DNA of 64,000 nucleotides from NCBI RefSeq assembly GCF_030406325.1, contig NZ_JAUEQY010000018.1:166518-230517 (forward strand). Reading direction: 5' to 3'. Both the position numbers and the translations under genes were made by a program. The notes under the pieces are model-generated. The model was not told the DNA's origin and searched no databases. It saw nothing but the letters and a program-made list of their open reading frames with translations. The stretch is from Actinomadura sp. DC4. GTDB lineage: Bacteria > Actinomycetota > Actinomycetes > Streptosporangiales > Streptosporangiaceae. The first letter of the stretch is position 1, and each line of letters begins with the position of its first letter. Positions 46,001 through 56,967 of this stretch are shown in pieces.

Positions 46001-49000
46001 CGAGGCCGAGTACCGGCGGGTGGTCGAGGAGTGGAACCGAACGACGGTGCCGGTCGCGGGCCGGTCGGTGCCGGAGGTGTTCGCGGCGCGCGTCGCGGAG
46101 TCGCCCGACGCGCCGGCGCTGGTGTCCGGTGACTCGGTGCTCGGTTTCGCCGAGCTGGACGCGGCGTCGGGCCGGGTCGCGGGTGCCCTGGTCTATGCCG
46201 GTGTGCGGCGTGGCGGCCGGGTGGGTGTGCTGCTGGACCGGTCGGCCGGCCTTCCGATCGTGCTGCTCGGGGTGCTGAAGGCCGGGGCGGCGTACGTGCC
46301 GGTGGACCCGGACTGGCCCGCCGACCGGGTACGGCTGGTGCTGGCCGGTGCCGACCTGGTCGTGGCGGACCGTGCGTTCCCGGAGGCGCTTCTCGTCGCC
46401 GACGCTCTGAACGGCACGGCGCGTGAGAGCGTTCCGGTTGGTCCGGACGACGTGGCGTACGTGATGTACACCTCGGGTTCGACCGGCGTGCCGAAGGGCG
46501 TCGCGGTCACGCACGGCGGTGTGGTGGGATTGGCCGCCGACCGTTCGTGGTCGCGTCACGAACGGGTGCTGTTCCACGCGCCGCACGCCTTCGACGCCTC
46601 GACGTGGGAGCTGTGGGTTCCGCTGCTGACGGGCGGCCGGGTGACGATCGCCCCGCCCGGTCAGACGGACGCGGCGAAACTCCGCGAACTCATCGCCGAG
46701 GGTGACCTGAGCGCCGTGCACGTCACGGCCGGGCTGTTCGCGGTGATGGCCGAGGAGTCACCCGAGTGCTTCGCCGGACTCGCTGAGGTCGTGACCGGCG
46801 GTGACGCGGTGAGTGTGGCGGCGGTTTCGAAGGTCGCCGAGGCCTGTCCCGAGACCGCCGTACGTCAGATGTACGGCCCCACAGAGGTCACGGTGGCCGC
46901 GACGACGTACGCGGTCGAGCCGGGACGCCAGGTCCCGCCGGTGCTGCCGATCGGCCCGCCGCTGGACAACACCCGCGTCTATGTCCTCGACGGCTTCTTA
47001 CAACCGGTGCCGCCGGGTGTGACGGGCGAGCTGTACGTCGCCGGCACGGGTCTCGCGCGCGGTTACGCCGACCGCCCGGCCCTGACCGGCGAACGTTTCG
47101 TGGCCTGCCCGTTCGGCGCAGGTGAGCGCATGTACCGCACCGGCGACCTGACCCGCTGGACCCAAGACGGACATCTCATCTTCGCCGGACGCGCCGACAC
47201 CCAGGTGAAGATCCGTGGCTTCCGGATCGAGCCGGGTGAGATCGAGAGCGTCCTGTCCGGTCACGAGAGCGTCGGCCAGGTCGCCGTCATCGCCAGGGAG
47301 GACGAGCCGGGACAGAAACGGCTGGTCGCCTACGTCGTCCCCGCCACCGTCGACGGGGCCGCGCTGCGCGAGTACGCCGCGAGCCTGCTGCCCGACCACA
47401 TGGTGCCGGCGGCGGTCGTGGCCCTGGAGGCGCTGCCGCTCACGCCGAGCGGGAAGCTGAACCGCGCCGCGCTCCCCGCCCCCGACTTCGTCACCGGCGG
47501 ACGCGAGCCGCGCACCCCGGTCGAGGCGGCGCTGTGCGACCTGTTCGCCGGCGTCCTGAACCTGGAGAAGGTCGGCGCCGAGGACGGCTTCTTCGACCTC
47601 GGCGGCGACTCCATCATGTCCATGCAGCTCGTCGCCCGCGCCCGCCGCGCCGGCGTGCTGATCAGCGCCCAGGACGTCTTCGAGCACAAGAGCCCCGCCG
47701 AGCTGGCCACGGTCGCCAAGGGCGACCTGGCGGACGGCCTGACGGGCGGCGGGACCGACCAGGTGCCGCTGACCCCGGCCATGCGCGAACGGGCCGAGCG
47801 GGCCGGTCTGGCCGGGCTCACGAGCGGACCCGCCCGGTCCGCGCTGCTGTCCGTCCCCGCCGGGCTGGACGCGGAGAGCCTCGCCGGCGCCGTGCGGGCG
47901 CTCACCGAACACCACGAGGCGCTCCGCGCCCGCCTCGTCTGCCCCGACGAACGCGACCGCGAGACCTGGCACCTGGAGATACCAGCGGACCCGGACCCGG
48001 CGGACCGGCTGCGTCACGTGGACGCGGCGGACACGGACGAGACCGGGCTCGTCGCCGCCCAGCGCCGGGAGGCGGCCGGGCGGCTGGACCCCCGCGCCGG
48101 GGCGATGCTGCAGGTCGTCCGGCTCGATCGCGGGACGGACCGGCCGGGCCACGTCCTCCTCGTGGCGCACCACCTGGCGGTGGACGAGGCGTCGTGGCGG
48201 ACGCTGCTTCCCGACTTGGCCGCCGCCTACACCGCGCTCGCGGCCGGGCGCCCGGCCGGGCTCCCGCCGGTCGAGACCTCCTTCGGGCGGTGGGCGCGCA
48301 CGCTGGCCGCCCAGGACCGGAAGGCGGAACTGCCGGGCTGGGAGCGGATCCTCCGCACCGGCGAACCGGCCCTCGCCGAACGGCCCCTGGACCCGGCGCG
48401 CGACACCGCCGCGACCACGCGGCGCATGTCGCTCCCCGTGCCCACCGGCGTCGCGGAGGCGCTGCTGACCCGGGTGCCGGCGGCGTTCCACGCCGAGCCG
48501 GGCGACGTGCTGCTCGCCGGGCTCGCCGCGGCGGTGGCCGAGTGGCGCGGCCCCGGCCCGGTGCTGGTGGACGTGGCCGACCAGGGCCGTACGCCGCTCA
48601 CGACCGGCCTTGATCCCTCGCGCACGGTCGGCTCGCTGACGACCGCCCACCCGGTGCGCCTCGACACGGGGCCGGTGGACCTCCCGCGGGTACGGGTGGC
48701 CGGGCCGGCCGCCGGGCAGCTGGTCAGGCAGGTCAAGGAACAGCTGCGCGCCGTCCCGGGCGACGGCCGGGGGTACGGCCTGCTGCGGTACGCCGACGCC
48801 GGCGCCGGCGCGGCGCCCGCCCTCGCGGCGCTCGCCACGCCCTGGATCGGTTTCGCCCACGTGGACCGGACCGGTATCGAGATCGGCGGCTGGACACACG
48901 CCGGGACACCCCTCGACGAGGAGGACCCGGCGACGCCCGTCGCGCACGCGCTGGAGGCGGCGGCGGTCGTGCAAGACGGTCTCGGCCTGTCGCTTTCGTG

Positions 49001-49196
49001 GCCGGACGGGCTGTGGAGCGAGGCCGCGGTACGGGAGCTGGCGGACGGGTGGCTCGCGACGCTCACCGGGCTGGCCGCCCACGCCGCCGAGGACGGCGGC
49101 CACACCCCGTCCGACTTCCCCCTGCTGGCCGCGATCAGCGACGACGAGATCGGAGAGTTGGAGAACCGATGGAGGGCCCAGAATGAGCAGTCCTGA
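36957..49196 (+). CDS. NRPS3, trimodular synthetase C-A-T / C-A-T-E / C-A-T-E(degenerate)
   Basis: 4079-residue synthetase. I chose ATG 36957, overlapping the NRPS2 stop, with GGAGAG upstream; ATG 36945 is four codons longer and less well spaced. Approximate domains: C 1-440, A 452-938, T (Ser982); LCL C 1030-1480, A 1498-1995, T (Ser2038), E 2090-2540; C 2580-3005, A 3035-3511, T (Ser3552), E-like 3600-4055. Predicted residues: Hpg-like (L), D-Asn, Hpg-like of uncertain configuration because the last E domain has lost key motifs. The first C domain has QHLLMDG instead of HHxxxDG. Termini [10 protein letters not shown] and [14 protein letters not shown] belong to the second docking class. TTA codons at 39273 and 46998. 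The 3' end overlaps the NRPS4 start by 14 nt. Confidence 0.96.
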   Translation: MSKPEFADVWPLSPLQEGLLFHSLYDEDAPATYVVQHSLDLDGPLDAATLQASGQAMLDRHASLRASFWQLGSGRTAQVIAVRAELPWSEADLSGLAAEEARAQASRLAARELERRFDLTEPPLLRFLLIRFGEERHRLVLTIQHLLMDGWSMPILVRELVTVYRAGGDAGVLPPVAPYREYLSWLTRQDREAARTAWREELAGAGEPTLVAEPDPARAPVAPERIRMRVGAGLMTALRTLARDRGLTLNTVVQAAWALLLSRLAGRSDVVFGAVVAGRPHELPGIERMLGLFINTVPVRVRLDPARPVSALLTELQARQAALMDHQYLGLAEIQQFAGPGAVFDTLLAYENYPVDPAGPAAAANGLRVRPAGGHDTTHYPLTLTAMPTDGLTLLLDYRPDLFDRPAAERLAARLERVLTAMTAGPDGLVGRLDVLAEGELRSVVEEWNRTAVPADARSVPHVFADRAALHPDAPALTCGDARLTYAELDAAAGRVAGALADAGVRRGDRVGVLLERSLELPVVLLGVLKAGAAYVPVDPGWPVERVRRVLAGAGLLVADRDFPEARVLPVADALEGTPRESVPVGPDDLAYVMYTSGSTGVPKGVAVTHGGVVALAGDRSWSARHGRVLFHAPFAFDASTWELWVPLLAGGRVTVAPAGPVDAGTLRGLIAGADLSAVHVTAGLFAVLAEESPGCFAGLGEVLTGGDAVSVAAVSKVAEACPDTAVRQLYGPTEITMCATAFAVEPGEPVPEVLPIGSPLDNTRAFVLDGFLRPAAPGTTGELYIAGTGLARGYWDRPGLTGERFVACPFTGRGERMYRTGDLARWAPDGRLVFGGRADDQVKIRGFRVEPGEIETVLSGHPSAGRVAVVSREDQPGQRRLVAYVVPAGDVVDGAVLREFAAGLLPEYMVPAAVVPLKELPLTPSGKLDRAALPVPDFGGLAGGREPRTPVEEVLCGLFAEVLGLERVGPDDGFFALGGDSLLGMRLIARIRAVLDTEMNIRSLFAAPTPAGAARLVGSGGKPRAALVPAARPDVVPLSFGQTRMWFLNRLDGGQAAYNMPLSLRLGGTLDRDALRAALADVVRRHESLRTIYPDDDGTPRQEIMDATPELVVADTDEEHLAGLLRAEAGRGFDIGTELPIRSRLFALAPEEHVLMVVVHHIAADGWSMGALTRDLAAAYAARHAGEAPEWAPLPVQYADFAVWQREVLGGEDDPGSLINAQLAHWRQALAELPAELTLPADRPRPAVATFTGGSVPFRIGADVHARLAETARTERATLFMVVQAGIAVLLSRLGAGEDIPIGVPVAGRGDAALNDLVGFFVNTLVLRTDVSGDPTFTDLIARVRETSLAAYANQDVPFERLVDELSPERSLARHPLFQVSLTFQNAPQGPAWDLPGLTVRPYQVAASAAAAKFDLSFSLGERRDADGAPAGIHAVLDYSSDLFDRRSAEHLAERLVRVLETVAAEPRIPVGRVNVLDEAERRLVVDGWNATAAPPAEGTLPELFEARVAGSPDAVALVAEDTTLTYAELDAAANRLAWHLIERGVGPERPVAIAVPRSAAMVVAVLAVAKAGAPYVPLDPDQPAARMAFLLGDARPVCLVTTAAVRPEKTEVPLVVLDDPAVTAELAGRPDTAPGDHDRAVPLTGAHPVYVIYTSGSTGTPKGVVITHGALLNYLTYAVAAYPSVRANALLHSPISFDLPVTAFLAPLTAGGRVHVGDLMDDRAPVAAGTALPLFVKVTPSHLHLLDRLPSAISGGELVVGGEQLTGEMLAEWRRRHPLTAIVNEYGPTEATVGCVEYRIAPGEALPAGVVAIGRPIRETRAYVLDGFLRPVPPGVLGELYVAGAGLARGYWDRSALTGERFVACPFGGPGERMYRTGDLARWTPDGQLVYAGRADGQVKVRGFRIEPGEIETVLASHSVVEQAAVVVREDVPGQRQLVAYVVPATADEAELREFAAGALPEYMVPVAVLPVPVLPLTPSGKLDRAALPAPDFAGRVTDREPRTPVEAALCALFAEVLRLERVGAEDGFFDLGGDSIMSMQLVARARRAGLVITPRQVFERKTPAGLAAVAGGDLAGGAPDAGPVGTEPVAGEVPLLPVARWTADRAGVAGLTGRFTQSVLVTAPAGLDAGRLTAAVRALVDHHAALGARLVCPDEHDTSTWRLDLGAAGPDVASLVRRVDAAGVDDTGLAALVEAHGREAADRLDPCAGVMLHVVWLDRGPDEPGRALVVVHHLVVDGVSWRVLLPDLVAAYAAVSSGRPVELEPVGTSFGWWARSLAASAGERAAELPLWEAVLRDGEPALAHRPLDPARDTAASMRRLSLSLPPEVTEALLTSVPAAYHGGIDDVLLAGLAAAVAEWRGPGPVLVNVEGHGRESTAAEVDLSRTVGWFTGVHPVRLDAGAVDLAQVRAGEAAAGRLVKRVKEQLRAVPGDGLGYGLLRYLNAATAPALAALPAPQIGFNYLGRFGSGPRGDGPGDWRPAGGGPLDDDPRMPAAHALEAGGLVRDGADGPELSLSLSWPGELFEEVSARALGEAWAAMLAGLAVHGGGGFTPSDFPLVALEQAQVEELESAQAGLAEIWPLSPLQEGLLFHAVYDEQAPDVYSSQSAFDFEGPLDVAALRASGQALLDRHANLRAGFHQVAGLAQPVQVIPAGVDLPWREVDAAGEEEALRLAAEELERRFDPAVPPLLRFLLIRFGAEHHRLVMTNHHILMDGWSLPVLMRELSAVYGTGGDHSGLPPAAPYRDYLAWLGRQDREAARTAWRDELAGADQPTFVATRERSAAPEQAEPERVRVAVSAELTAALRALARERDLTVNTVVQGAWAMLVSRLAGRSDVVFGTMVAGRPPELPGIEDMLGLFVNTVPVRVGLDPARPVSDVLAELQSRQVALMDHQYLGLAEIQRLAGPGALFDTLIAYENYPLDMEEAPARKNGSQPGGRGLKFARATGREATHFPLSLVVGPGDDRLRLRMTYRPDLFDRDTAEGLAGRLVRILEAVAADPGVRVGRMTVLDEAEYRRVVEEWNRTTVPVAGRSVPEVFAARVAESPDAPALVSGDSVLGFAELDAASGRVAGALVYAGVRRGGRVGVLLDRSAGLPIVLLGVLKAGAAYVPVDPDWPADRVRLVLAGADLVVADRAFPEALLVADALNGTARESVPVGPDDVAYVMYTSGSTGVPKGVAVTHGGVVGLAADRSWSRHERVLFHAPHAFDASTWELWVPLLTGGRVTIAPPGQTDAAKLRELIAEGDLSAVHVTAGLFAVMAEESPECFAGLAEVVTGGDAVSVAAVSKVAEACPETAVRQMYGPTEVTVAATTYAVEPGRQVPPVLPIGPPLDNTRVYVLDGFLQPVPPGVTGELYVAGTGLARGYADRPALTGERFVACPFGAGERMYRTGDLTRWTQDGHLIFAGRADTQVKIRGFRIEPGEIESVLSGHESVGQVAVIAREDEPGQKRLVAYVVPATVDGAALREYAASLLPDHMVPAAVVALEALPLTPSGKLNRAALPAPDFVTGGREPRTPVEAALCDLFAGVLNLEKVGAEDGFFDLGGDSIMSMQLVARARRAGVLISAQDVFEHKSPAELATVAKGDLADGLTGGGTDQVPLTPAMRERAERAGLAGLTSGPARSALLSVPAGLDAESLAGAVRALTEHHEALRARLVCPDERDRETWHLEIPADPDPADRLRHVDAADTDETGLVAAQRREAAGRLDPRAGAMLQVVRLDRGTDRPGHVLLVAHHLAVDEASWRTLLPDLAAAYTALAAGRPAGLPPVETSFGRWARTLAAQDRKAELPGWERILRTGEPALAERPLDPARDTAATTRRMSLPVPTGVAEALLTRVPAAFHAEPGDVLLAGLAAAVAEWRGPGPVLVDVADQGRTPLTTGLDPSRTVGSLTTAHPVRLDTGPVDLPRVRVAGPAAGQLVRQVKEQLRAVPGDGRGYGLLRYADAGAGAAPALAALATPWIGFAHVDRTGIEIGGWTHAGTPLDEEDPATPVAHALEAAAVVQDGLGLSLSWPDGLWSEAAVRELADGWLATLTGLAAHAAEDGGHTPSDFPLLAAISDDEIGELENRWRAQNEQS
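40061..44690 (+). other. NRPS3 module 2: LCL C-A-T-E, Asn
   Basis: LCL-type C domain with HHIAADG. Pocket D-L-T-K-V-G-E-V-G, the standard asparagine code (Asp domains usually have H at 322). Carrier GGDSI (Ser2038). E domain intact (HHLVVDG, EGHGRE). Predicted D-Asn. Confidence 0.85.
44691..49196 (+). other. NRPS3 module 3: C-A-T with degenerate E domain, Hpg-like
   Basis: C motif HHILMDG intact. Pocket D-A-W-H-V-G-M-V-A. Carrier GGDSI (Ser3552). In the E domain HHxxxDG has become HHLAVDE (Glu3744), the EGHGRE motif has become ADQGRT (Ala3874-Asp-Gln), WFTS has become SLTT and GFNYLGR has become GFAHVDR. Epimerization is therefore doubtful although overall length is normal. Confidence 0.75.
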
Positions 49197-52100
49197 GTTT
49201 GCCGATGTGTGGCCCCTGTCGCCGTTGCAGGAAGGCCTGCTGTTCCACTCCCTGTACGACGAGGAGGCACCGGACGTCTACACGGGACAGCACGTCCTGG
49301 ACCTCAAGGGCCCACTGGACCCCGCCGTCCTGCGCGCGTCCGGGCAGGCCATGCTCGACCGGCACGCCAACCTGCGGGCGTGCTTCTGGCAGCTCGACTC
49401 GGGCCGTACGGCCCAGGTGATCGCCGACCGGGTGGACCTTCCCTGGCACACCGAGGACGTGTCCGGCCTGGCGGACGACGCGGCGCGGGCCGAGGCCGCC
49501 CGGCTCGCCGCCACGGAGTACGGGCGCAGGTTCGACCCGGCCGTGCCGCCGCTGATCCGGTTCCTGCTGGTCCGGCTGGGGGAGGAACACCACCGCCTGG
49601 TCATCACCAGCCACCACATCCTGATGGACGGCTGGTCGCTCCCGGTCCTGCTGCGCGAGCTGTTCACGGTCTGCCGCGCCGGCGGCGACGCGAGCGGCCT
49701 GCCGCCGGTGACCCCGTACCGGGACTACCTCGCCTGGCTGGGCCGCCAGGACCGGGAGGCCGCGCGCACGGCGTGGCGGGAGGAGCTCGCCGGGGCCGAG
49801 GAGCCGACCCTCATCGCGACGGCGGACCCGGCGCGGGCGCCGATCGTGCCCGAGCAGCTCGAGACGCGGACCGACCCGGACCTGACGGCCGGGCTCCAGG
49901 CGCTGGCGCGCGAGCACGACCTGACGCTGAACACGATCGTGCAGGGCGCCTGGGCGATGCTCGTCGGGCGGCTGCTCGGCCGCGCGGACGTGGTCTTCGG
50001 CGCCGTGGTGGCGGGCCGCCCGCCGGAGCTGCCGGGCGTCGAGCGGATGCTCGGCCTGTTCGTCAACACGGTGCCGGTGCGCGTACGGCTGGACCCGGCC
50101 CAGCCGGTGACCGGAATGCTCACGGCCCTGCAGGCCCGCCAGTCCGCGCTGATGGCACGCCAGTACCTCGGCCTGCCCGAGATCCAGCAGGCGGCCGGGC
50201 CCGGCGCGGTCTTCGACAGCCTCATGGTCTACGAGGGCCAGCCCCGCGACACCGCCCCGGCCCCGGCGGCGGAGGGGCGCGCTGCGCGGCACGACCTCCG
50301 GGTCGCGCCGGCCGGCAGCCGGGAGGGGACGCACTACCCCCTCACCCTGGCCGCCGGGCAGCTCGGCGAGGAGTTCCTGCTGCGCCTGGACTACCGGCCC
50401 GACCTGTTCGACCGCGCGGCCGCCGAGGGCCTGCTCGAACGGCTGGTGCGGATCCTGCGGGCGACGGTCGCCGATCCGGGGCTGCGGGTCGGCCGGGCCG
50501 ACCCCCTGGACGAGGCCGACCGGCGGCTCGTGGTCGAGGAGTGGAACCGTACGGCGGCCCCGCTGCCGCGCATCACCCTGCCGGAGATGTTCGCGGCGGT
50601 GGCGGCCGAGCGCCCGGACGCCGTCGCGCTCGTGCACGGCGAGGCCCAGTGGACGTACGCCGAGCTGAACGCGCGGGCCAACCGCCTGGCCCGCGACCTG
50701 ATCGAGCGCGGCGCCGGGCCGGGAAGCGCGGTCGGCATCCTCATGGAACGGTCGGCCGCGCTGGTCGTGGCGGTGCTGGCCGTGGTGAAGGCGTCCGCGG
50801 CGTACGTACCGCTGGACGGCGCCCACCCGGTGGAGCGGCTGCGCGCGATGACGGCCGAGTCCGGAGTGTCGCTGCTCGTCGTCGACGAGACCGGCGCCGC
50901 CCACCCCCTCCTGGACGCCCTCGGATCCGTCGAGGTCGTCCCGCTGCCGGCCGAGGGCCCGGACCCGGGCGACCCGGTCGTACGGACCTCACCCGACGGC
51001 CTCGCGTACGTGATGTACACCTCGGGGTCGACCGGCGCACCCAAGGGCGTCGCGGTCACGCACGCCAACGTCGTCGCGTTCGCCCTGGACCGGGCCTGGG
51101 AGGACGAGATGGTCGCCCGGACGCTGATGGTGGCCAACCACGCGTTCGACGCCTCGACGTACGAGCTGTGGGCGCCCCTCGCGCACGGCGGCCGACTGGT
51201 GATCGTTCCGGCGGGCGAGCCCGACGCCGCCGAATGGGGCCGGCTGATCGCCGAGCACCGGGTCACCAACGTGCACGCCACCGCCGGGCTGCTCCGCGTG
51301 CTGGCCGAGCAGTCGGCGCAGATCTTCGCCGGGGTGCACGAGGTGGCCTCCGGCGGCGACGTGGTGTCGGCGAGCGCGGTCCGCGCCCTGCTGGAGGCGC
51401 ATCCCGGGCTGGTCGTGCGGACGACGTACGGCCCGACCGAGACGACGGCCTTCGCCACGCACCTGCCCTTCGTGGACGCCGGGAGCGTCCCGGCGTCGGT
51501 GCCGATCGGCGTCCCGCTCGACAACACCCGGATCTACGTCCTGGACGGCTTCTTACGGCCGGTCGCCCCGGGCGTGGCCGGCGAGCTCTACATCGCGGGC
51601 GCGGGCCTGGCCCGCGGCTACGTGGGCCGGTCCGCGCTCACAGCCGCGCGGTTCGTCGCCTGCCCCTTCGCCGGACCCGAAGGGCACGGCGGCCGGATGT
51701 ACCGGACCGGGGACCTGGCGCGGTGGGGCGGCGACGGGGTGCTCGCGTTCCTCGGGCGGGCCGACGACCAGGTGAAGATCAGAGGCTTCCGGGTGGAGCC
51801 GGGGGAGATCGAGGCGGTGCTGGCCGGCCACGACGCGGTCGCCCAGGTCGCGGTGGTCGCCCGCGAGGACCAGCCGGGCCAGAAGCAGCTCGTCGCCTAC
51901 GTCGTCCCCGCCGGCGACGGCGCGGTCGACGTCCTGCGGGACTTCGCGGCGGCCGTCCTGCCCGACTACATGGTGCCCGCCGCGGTGCTGCCGGTCCCGT
52001 CGCTGCCGCTCACACCGAACGGGAAGCTCGACCGCGCGGCCCTCCCGGTACCCGACTTCGCCGGCCTGGCGAGGGGGCGCGCGCCGCGCACGCCGCTGGA

Positions 52101-52350
52101 AGAGGTGCTCTGCGGGCTGTTCGCCGAGGTCCTGAGCCTGGACCGGGTCGGCGCCGACGACGGCTTCTTCGACCTCGGCGGTGACTCGCTGCTCGGCATG
52201 CGGCTGATCGCGCGGATCCGCGCGGTGCTCGACAGCGAGCTGAGCATCCGCCGGCTGTTCTCCGCGCCGACGCCGGCGGGCGTGGCGCGGCTGGTCGGCG
52301 ACGGCGGCAAGCCGCGCGCGGCGCTGGTCCCCGCCGTACGCCCCGAGGTG
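49183..52350 (+). other. NRPS4 module 1: C-A-T, unassigned substrate
   Basis: C motif HHILMDG. Pocket D-A-Y-H-A-G-T-A-F. The first four positions resemble Hpg pockets but A299, T322, A330 and F331 do not, so the substrate is left open. Carrier GGDSL (Ser1002), no E. This C domain would receive the peptide from the module with the degenerate E domain. Confidence 0.7.
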
Positions 52351-55300
52351 GTGCCGCTGTCGTTCGGGCAGACGCGCATGTGGTTCCTCAACCGGCTGCA
52401 GGACGGCAAGGGCGTCTACAACATGCCGATGGCGCTGCGGCTCTCCGGCGACCTGGACCGGGAGGCCCTGCGGGCGGCGCTCGGCGACGTCACGCGGCGG
52501 CACGAGAGCCTGCGCACGATCTTCCCCGACACCGACGGGGTGCCGCGCCAGCAGGTGACCGAGACCGGCGCGGAGCTCACGATCGTGAGCAGCGGCGAGG
52601 ACGAGCTGGCCGGACTGCTGCGCGAGGAGGGGAGCCGCGGTTTCGACGTCGGCCGGGAACCGCCGCTGCGCGCCCGGCTCTTCGCGCTCGCGCCCGGCGA
52701 GCACGTCCTGATGATCGTGGCGCACCACATCGCGGCGGACGGCTGGTCGCTGGGCGTGCTGACCCGCGACCTCGCGGCGGCGTACACGGCCCGGCACGCG
52801 GGACACGCGCCCGAGTGGGCGCCGCTGCCGGTGCAGTACGCCGACTTCGCTCTCTGGCAGCGCGAGGTCCTCGGCGGCGAGGACGACGCCGGCAGCCTGA
52901 TCAGCGCGCAGCTCGCGTACTGGCGGCAGGCCCTGGCCGAACTCCCCGCCGAGCTCACGCTCCCGGCGGACCGTCCCCGCCCGGCGGTGGCCGGCTTCAC
53001 GGGCGGCTCGGTGCCGCTGTGGGTCGGCCCGGAGACGCACGCCGCGCTGACCGGCGTCGTCCGCAAGCAGCGGGCCACGCTGTTCATGGTGGCGCAGGCC
53101 GCGATCGCGGTGCTGCTGTCGCGGCTGGGCGCGGGCACGGACATCCCGATCGGGACCGTGACCGCGGGCCGCGGCGACGCGGCGCTGGACGACATGGTCG
53201 GCTTCTTCGTGAACACGCTCGTGCTGCGCACGGACCTGTCCGGCGACCCGGCGTTCGCGGACCTGGTCGGGCGGGTCCGCGAGGTGAGCCTGGCGGCGTA
53301 CGGGCACCAGGACGTGCCGTTCGAGCGGCTGGTCGAGGAGCTCAGCCCGGACCGGTCCCTGTCCCGCCACCCGCTGTTCCAGGTCTCGCTGGGCCTGCAG
53401 AACGTCTCGCAGGGCGAGTCCTGGAAACTGCCCGGCCTGACCGTACGGCCGGCCGGGTCGGGGACCGACGCGGCCCGGTTCGACCTGTCCTTCAACCTGC
53501 GCGAGCGCCGGAGCCCCGAGGGCGAGCCCGCGGGCATCGAGGGCGTGCTCCAGTACTCGGCCGACCTGTTCGACCGGTCCACCGCCGGACTCCTGGCGGA
53601 GCGGCTCGTACGGGTCCTCGAGACGGTGGCCGCCGACCCGAGGCGCCGCGTCAGCCAGATCGGCGTCGTGGACGCGGCCGAACGGCGGCGCGTCGTCGAG
53701 GAGTGGAACCGTACGGCGGTGCCGGTTGCGGGCCGGTCGGTGCCGGAGGTGTTCGCGGCGCGGGTCGCGGAGTCGCCGGAGGCTCCTGCGTTGGTGTCGG
53801 GGGATTCGGTGTTGAGTTTCGCCGAGTTGGACGTGGTGTCGGGCCGGGTCGCCGGTGCTCTGGTCGAGGCCGGTGTTCGGCGTGGTGGCCGGGTGGGTGT
53901 GCTGCTGGAGCGGTCTTCGGAGCTTCCGACGGTGCTACTCGGGACTTTGAAGGCCGGGGCTGCGTATGTGCCGGTGGACCCGGACTGGCCCGCCGAGCGG
54001 GTACGGCTGGTGCTGGCGGGTGTCGATCTGCTGGTGGCGGACCGCGACTTCCCGGAGACGCGGGTCCTCCCGGTCGCCGACGTCTTGAAGGGCACGCCGC
54101 GGAAGAGCGTCCCGGTGGGGCCGGACGACGTCGCCTATGTGATGTACACCTCGGGTTCGACCGGGGTGCCGAAGGGTGTGGCGGTCACGCATCGCGGCGT
54201 GATCGGGCTCGCCGCCGACCGTTCGTGGTCGCGTCATGAGCGGGTGCTGTTCCACGCTCCCTGTGCGTTCGACGCCTCGACGTGGGAGTTGTGGGTCCCG
54301 TTGCTGGCGGGTGGCCGGGTGACGGTCGCCCCGCCGGGGCGGATGGACGCGGCGAAGCTGCGCGAGCTGATCGTGGGCGGTGACCTCAGCGCCGTGCATG
54401 TCACGGCCGGGTTGTTCGCGGTGATGGCGGAGGAGTCGCCGGAGTGTTTCGCCGGGTTGGCCGAGGTTGTGACGGGTGGGGATGCTGTGAGTGTGGCGGC
54501 GGTGGCCAGGGTCGCCGAGGCCTGTCCCGAGACCGCGGTACGCCAGATGTACGGCCCGACCGAGGTCACGGTGGCCGCGACGACGTACGCGGTCGAGCCG
54601 GGGGAGCAGGTCCCGGCGGTGCTGCCGATCGGCTCGCCGTTGGACAACACCCGGGTCTACGTTCTGGACGGTTTCTTACAGCCGGTGCCGCCGGGTGTGA
54701 CGGGCGAGTTGTACGTCGCGGGGACCGGGCTGGCGCGCGGCTACTGGGATCGGCCGGGCCTGACCGGCGAGCGGTTCGTGGCCTGCCCGTTCGATGCCGG
54801 TGGGCGTATGTACCGGACCGGTGACCTGGCCCGCTGGACCCCGGACGGACAGCTGGTCTTCGCCGGGCGCGCCGACGCTCAGGTGAAGATCCGCGGGTTC
54901 CGGATCGAGCCGGGCGAGGTCGAGACCGTGCTGTCGGGTCACGAGAGCGTCGGCCAGGTGGCGGTCATCGCCCGCGAGGACGAGGGCCAGAAGCGGCTGG
55001 TCGCCTACGTCGTCCCGGCGACCGTGGACGGGACCGCGCTGCGGGAGTTCGCCGCGAGCCTGCTGCCCGACCACATGGTCCCGGCGGCGGTCGTGCCGAT
55101 GGCGGCGCTGCCGCTCACGCCCAGCGCCAAGCTGGACCGCAAGGCGCTCCCGCCCCCCGGCTTCGCCTCCGGCGGCCGCGAGCCGCGCACGCCGGTGGAG
55201 GAGGCGCTGTGTGAGCTGTTCGCCGAGGTGTTGAAGCTGGAGAAGGTCGGCGCCGACGGCAACTTCTTCGACCTCGGCGGTGACTCCATCATGTCCATGC

Positions 55301-56967
55301 AGCTCGTCGCCCGCGCCCGCCGCGCCGGCGTGGTCATCAGCGCTCAGGACGTCTTCGAGCACAAGACCCCCGCCGACCTGGCGGCGGTCGTCGGCGAGAA
55401 GCCCGCCGAGGCGGAGGCCGAGCCCGAGACCGTGGTCGGCGAGGTGCCCCTGCCGCCGGTCATGCGCGGGCTCGGCGAGCGCGCCGGGCTGGAGCGGCTG
55501 ACGAACCGGTTCTCCCAGTCCACCCTGCTCTCCGTACCCGCCGGCCTCGACACCGGCCCGCTCACCGCCGCCGTCCGGGCCCTCGTCTCCCACCACGACG
55601 TGCTCGGGGCGAAGCTGGTCTGCCCCGACGAGCGGGACCCGGCCTCGTGGCGGTTCGAACTCGGCGCCGAGGCCCCCGAGACGGACCTGGTGCGGCGCGT
55701 GGATGCGGCGGGACTGCCGGACAAGGAGCTCCCGGGGCTGGTCGCGGCCGAGGACCGGCGGGCGGCGGAGCGGCTGGACCCGCGCGCGGGCGTGATGGTC
55801 CAGGCGGTCTGGCTGGACCGGGGCCCGGATGAGGCGGGGCGGCTGCTCCTGGTCGCCCACCACCTGGTCGTGGACGGGGTGTCGTGGCGGGTGCTGGTCC
55901 CGGACCTCGTGTCCGCGTACGCGACGCTCGCGGACGGGCGGCCGGTGGAGCCGGCGCCGGCCGGCACCTCGTTCGGGCGGTGGGCGCGGACGCTGGCCGC
56001 CCAGGCCGAGCGCGCGGACCGGCTCGCGGAGCTCCCGGTCTGGCAGGGCATCCTCGCGGGCGAGGAGCCGCTCCTGGGCGAGGAGCCGCTGGACCCGGTC
56101 CGGGACACCGCGGCCGGCGTACGGCGGATGTCCGTCTCGGTGCCGGCGGAGGTCACCGGCGCGCTGCTCACCACGGTCCCGGCCGCGTTCAACGCCGGCG
56201 TCGACGACGTGCTGCTCGCCGGGCTCGCGGCGGCGGTCGCCGAGTGGCGGGCGCGGCGCGGCGACGGCGCCGGGCCCGTGCTCGTCGACGTGGAGGGGCA
56301 CGGCCGCGAGCCGCTGACACCCGGCATGGACCTGTCCCGTACGGTCGGCTGGTTCACCAGCGTGCATCCGGTCCGGCTGGACCCCGGGCCGGGGGACCAC
56401 GCCCAGATGCGGGCGGGCGGTCCCGCCGCGGGACGGCTGATCAAACGTGTGAAGGAACAACGGCGCCAGGTGCCCGGCGACGGCCTCGGCTACGGGCTGC
56501 TCCGCCACCTCAACGCCGCCACGGGTCCCGTACTGGCGGCGCTTCCCACGCCCCAGATCGGGTTCAACTACCTCGGCCGGTTCGACGCCGGAGCTCCCGC
56601 CCAGAACGGCCGGCCGGCCAAGGACGTCCGGCCGGCCGGCTGGCGGCAGGTCGGCATGGGCGGAGACGAGGACGAGGACATGCCGGTGGCGCACGTGCTG
56701 GAGGCCGGCGGGATCGTACGGGACGGGCCGGAGGGACCAGGGCTGAGCCTGTCGCTGAGCTGGCCCGAACGCCTCCTCGACGAGACCGGCGTCCGTGAGC
56801 TGGCGGAGGGCTGGGCGGCCATGCTGACCGGCCTGGCCGCGCACGCCGCCGGGACGGAGGCGGGCGGGCACACGCCATCGGACTTCCCGATGCTTGAGCT
56901 GGCCCAGGACCAGGTCGATGAGTTCGAGGCGATGGCCGCAGAGATCGAGAAGGGGTTGTCCTCATGA
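49183..56967 (+). CDS. NRPS4, bimodular synthetase C-A-T / C-A-T-E
   Basis: 2594-residue synthetase. Start ATG 49183 lies inside the end of NRPS3, with GGAGGG six nt upstream. Approximate domains: C 1-445, A 460-960, T (Ser1002); LCL C 1050-1490, A 1513-2000, T (Ser2035), E 2085-2570. The first A domain has a pocket I cannot assign (DAYHAGTAF); the second is Hpg-like and epimerized. N-terminus [10 protein letters not shown] pairs by class with the NRPS2 and NRPS3 tails; its own tail [16 protein letters not shown] matches the NRPS1 tail instead. TTA codons at 51553 and 54676. The stop overlaps the NRPS5 start by 4 nt. Confidence 0.96.
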   Translation: MSSPEFADVWPLSPLQEGLLFHSLYDEEAPDVYTGQHVLDLKGPLDPAVLRASGQAMLDRHANLRACFWQLDSGRTAQVIADRVDLPWHTEDVSGLADDAARAEAARLAATEYGRRFDPAVPPLIRFLLVRLGEEHHRLVITSHHILMDGWSLPVLLRELFTVCRAGGDASGLPPVTPYRDYLAWLGRQDREAARTAWREELAGAEEPTLIATADPARAPIVPEQLETRTDPDLTAGLQALAREHDLTLNTIVQGAWAMLVGRLLGRADVVFGAVVAGRPPELPGVERMLGLFVNTVPVRVRLDPAQPVTGMLTALQARQSALMARQYLGLPEIQQAAGPGAVFDSLMVYEGQPRDTAPAPAAEGRAARHDLRVAPAGSREGTHYPLTLAAGQLGEEFLLRLDYRPDLFDRAAAEGLLERLVRILRATVADPGLRVGRADPLDEADRRLVVEEWNRTAAPLPRITLPEMFAAVAAERPDAVALVHGEAQWTYAELNARANRLARDLIERGAGPGSAVGILMERSAALVVAVLAVVKASAAYVPLDGAHPVERLRAMTAESGVSLLVVDETGAAHPLLDALGSVEVVPLPAEGPDPGDPVVRTSPDGLAYVMYTSGSTGAPKGVAVTHANVVAFALDRAWEDEMVARTLMVANHAFDASTYELWAPLAHGGRLVIVPAGEPDAAEWGRLIAEHRVTNVHATAGLLRVLAEQSAQIFAGVHEVASGGDVVSASAVRALLEAHPGLVVRTTYGPTETTAFATHLPFVDAGSVPASVPIGVPLDNTRIYVLDGFLRPVAPGVAGELYIAGAGLARGYVGRSALTAARFVACPFAGPEGHGGRMYRTGDLARWGGDGVLAFLGRADDQVKIRGFRVEPGEIEAVLAGHDAVAQVAVVAREDQPGQKQLVAYVVPAGDGAVDVLRDFAAAVLPDYMVPAAVLPVPSLPLTPNGKLDRAALPVPDFAGLARGRAPRTPLEEVLCGLFAEVLSLDRVGADDGFFDLGGDSLLGMRLIARIRAVLDSELSIRRLFSAPTPAGVARLVGDGGKPRAALVPAVRPEVVPLSFGQTRMWFLNRLQDGKGVYNMPMALRLSGDLDREALRAALGDVTRRHESLRTIFPDTDGVPRQQVTETGAELTIVSSGEDELAGLLREEGSRGFDVGREPPLRARLFALAPGEHVLMIVAHHIAADGWSLGVLTRDLAAAYTARHAGHAPEWAPLPVQYADFALWQREVLGGEDDAGSLISAQLAYWRQALAELPAELTLPADRPRPAVAGFTGGSVPLWVGPETHAALTGVVRKQRATLFMVAQAAIAVLLSRLGAGTDIPIGTVTAGRGDAALDDMVGFFVNTLVLRTDLSGDPAFADLVGRVREVSLAAYGHQDVPFERLVEELSPDRSLSRHPLFQVSLGLQNVSQGESWKLPGLTVRPAGSGTDAARFDLSFNLRERRSPEGEPAGIEGVLQYSADLFDRSTAGLLAERLVRVLETVAADPRRRVSQIGVVDAAERRRVVEEWNRTAVPVAGRSVPEVFAARVAESPEAPALVSGDSVLSFAELDVVSGRVAGALVEAGVRRGGRVGVLLERSSELPTVLLGTLKAGAAYVPVDPDWPAERVRLVLAGVDLLVADRDFPETRVLPVADVLKGTPRKSVPVGPDDVAYVMYTSGSTGVPKGVAVTHRGVIGLAADRSWSRHERVLFHAPCAFDASTWELWVPLLAGGRVTVAPPGRMDAAKLRELIVGGDLSAVHVTAGLFAVMAEESPECFAGLAEVVTGGDAVSVAAVARVAEACPETAVRQMYGPTEVTVAATTYAVEPGEQVPAVLPIGSPLDNTRVYVLDGFLQPVPPGVTGELYVAGTGLARGYWDRPGLTGERFVACPFDAGGRMYRTGDLARWTPDGQLVFAGRADAQVKIRGFRIEPGEVETVLSGHESVGQVAVIAREDEGQKRLVAYVVPATVDGTALREFAASLLPDHMVPAAVVPMAALPLTPSAKLDRKALPPPGFASGGREPRTPVEEALCELFAEVLKLEKVGADGNFFDLGGDSIMSMQLVARARRAGVVISAQDVFEHKTPADLAAVVGEKPAEAEAEPETVVGEVPLPPVMRGLGERAGLERLTNRFSQSTLLSVPAGLDTGPLTAAVRALVSHHDVLGAKLVCPDERDPASWRFELGAEAPETDLVRRVDAAGLPDKELPGLVAAEDRRAAERLDPRAGVMVQAVWLDRGPDEAGRLLLVAHHLVVDGVSWRVLVPDLVSAYATLADGRPVEPAPAGTSFGRWARTLAAQAERADRLAELPVWQGILAGEEPLLGEEPLDPVRDTAAGVRRMSVSVPAEVTGALLTTVPAAFNAGVDDVLLAGLAAAVAEWRARRGDGAGPVLVDVEGHGREPLTPGMDLSRTVGWFTSVHPVRLDPGPGDHAQMRAGGPAAGRLIKRVKEQRRQVPGDGLGYGLLRHLNAATGPVLAALPTPQIGFNYLGRFDAGAPAQNGRPAKDVRPAGWRQVGMGGDEDEDMPVAHVLEAGGIVRDGPEGPGLSLSLSWPERLLDETGVRELAEGWAAMLTGLAAHAAGTEAGGHTPSDFPMLELAQDQVDEFEAMAAEIEKGLSS
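52351..56967 (+). other. NRPS4 module 2: LCL C-A-T-E, Hpg-like
   Basis: LCL C domain (HHIAADG). Pocket D-A-W-H-V-G-M-V-A, identical to NRPS1 module 3 and NRPS3 module 3. A10 reads SAKLDR. Carrier GGDSI (Ser2035). E domain intact (HHLVVDG, EGHGRE). Predicted D-residue. Confidence 0.7.
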
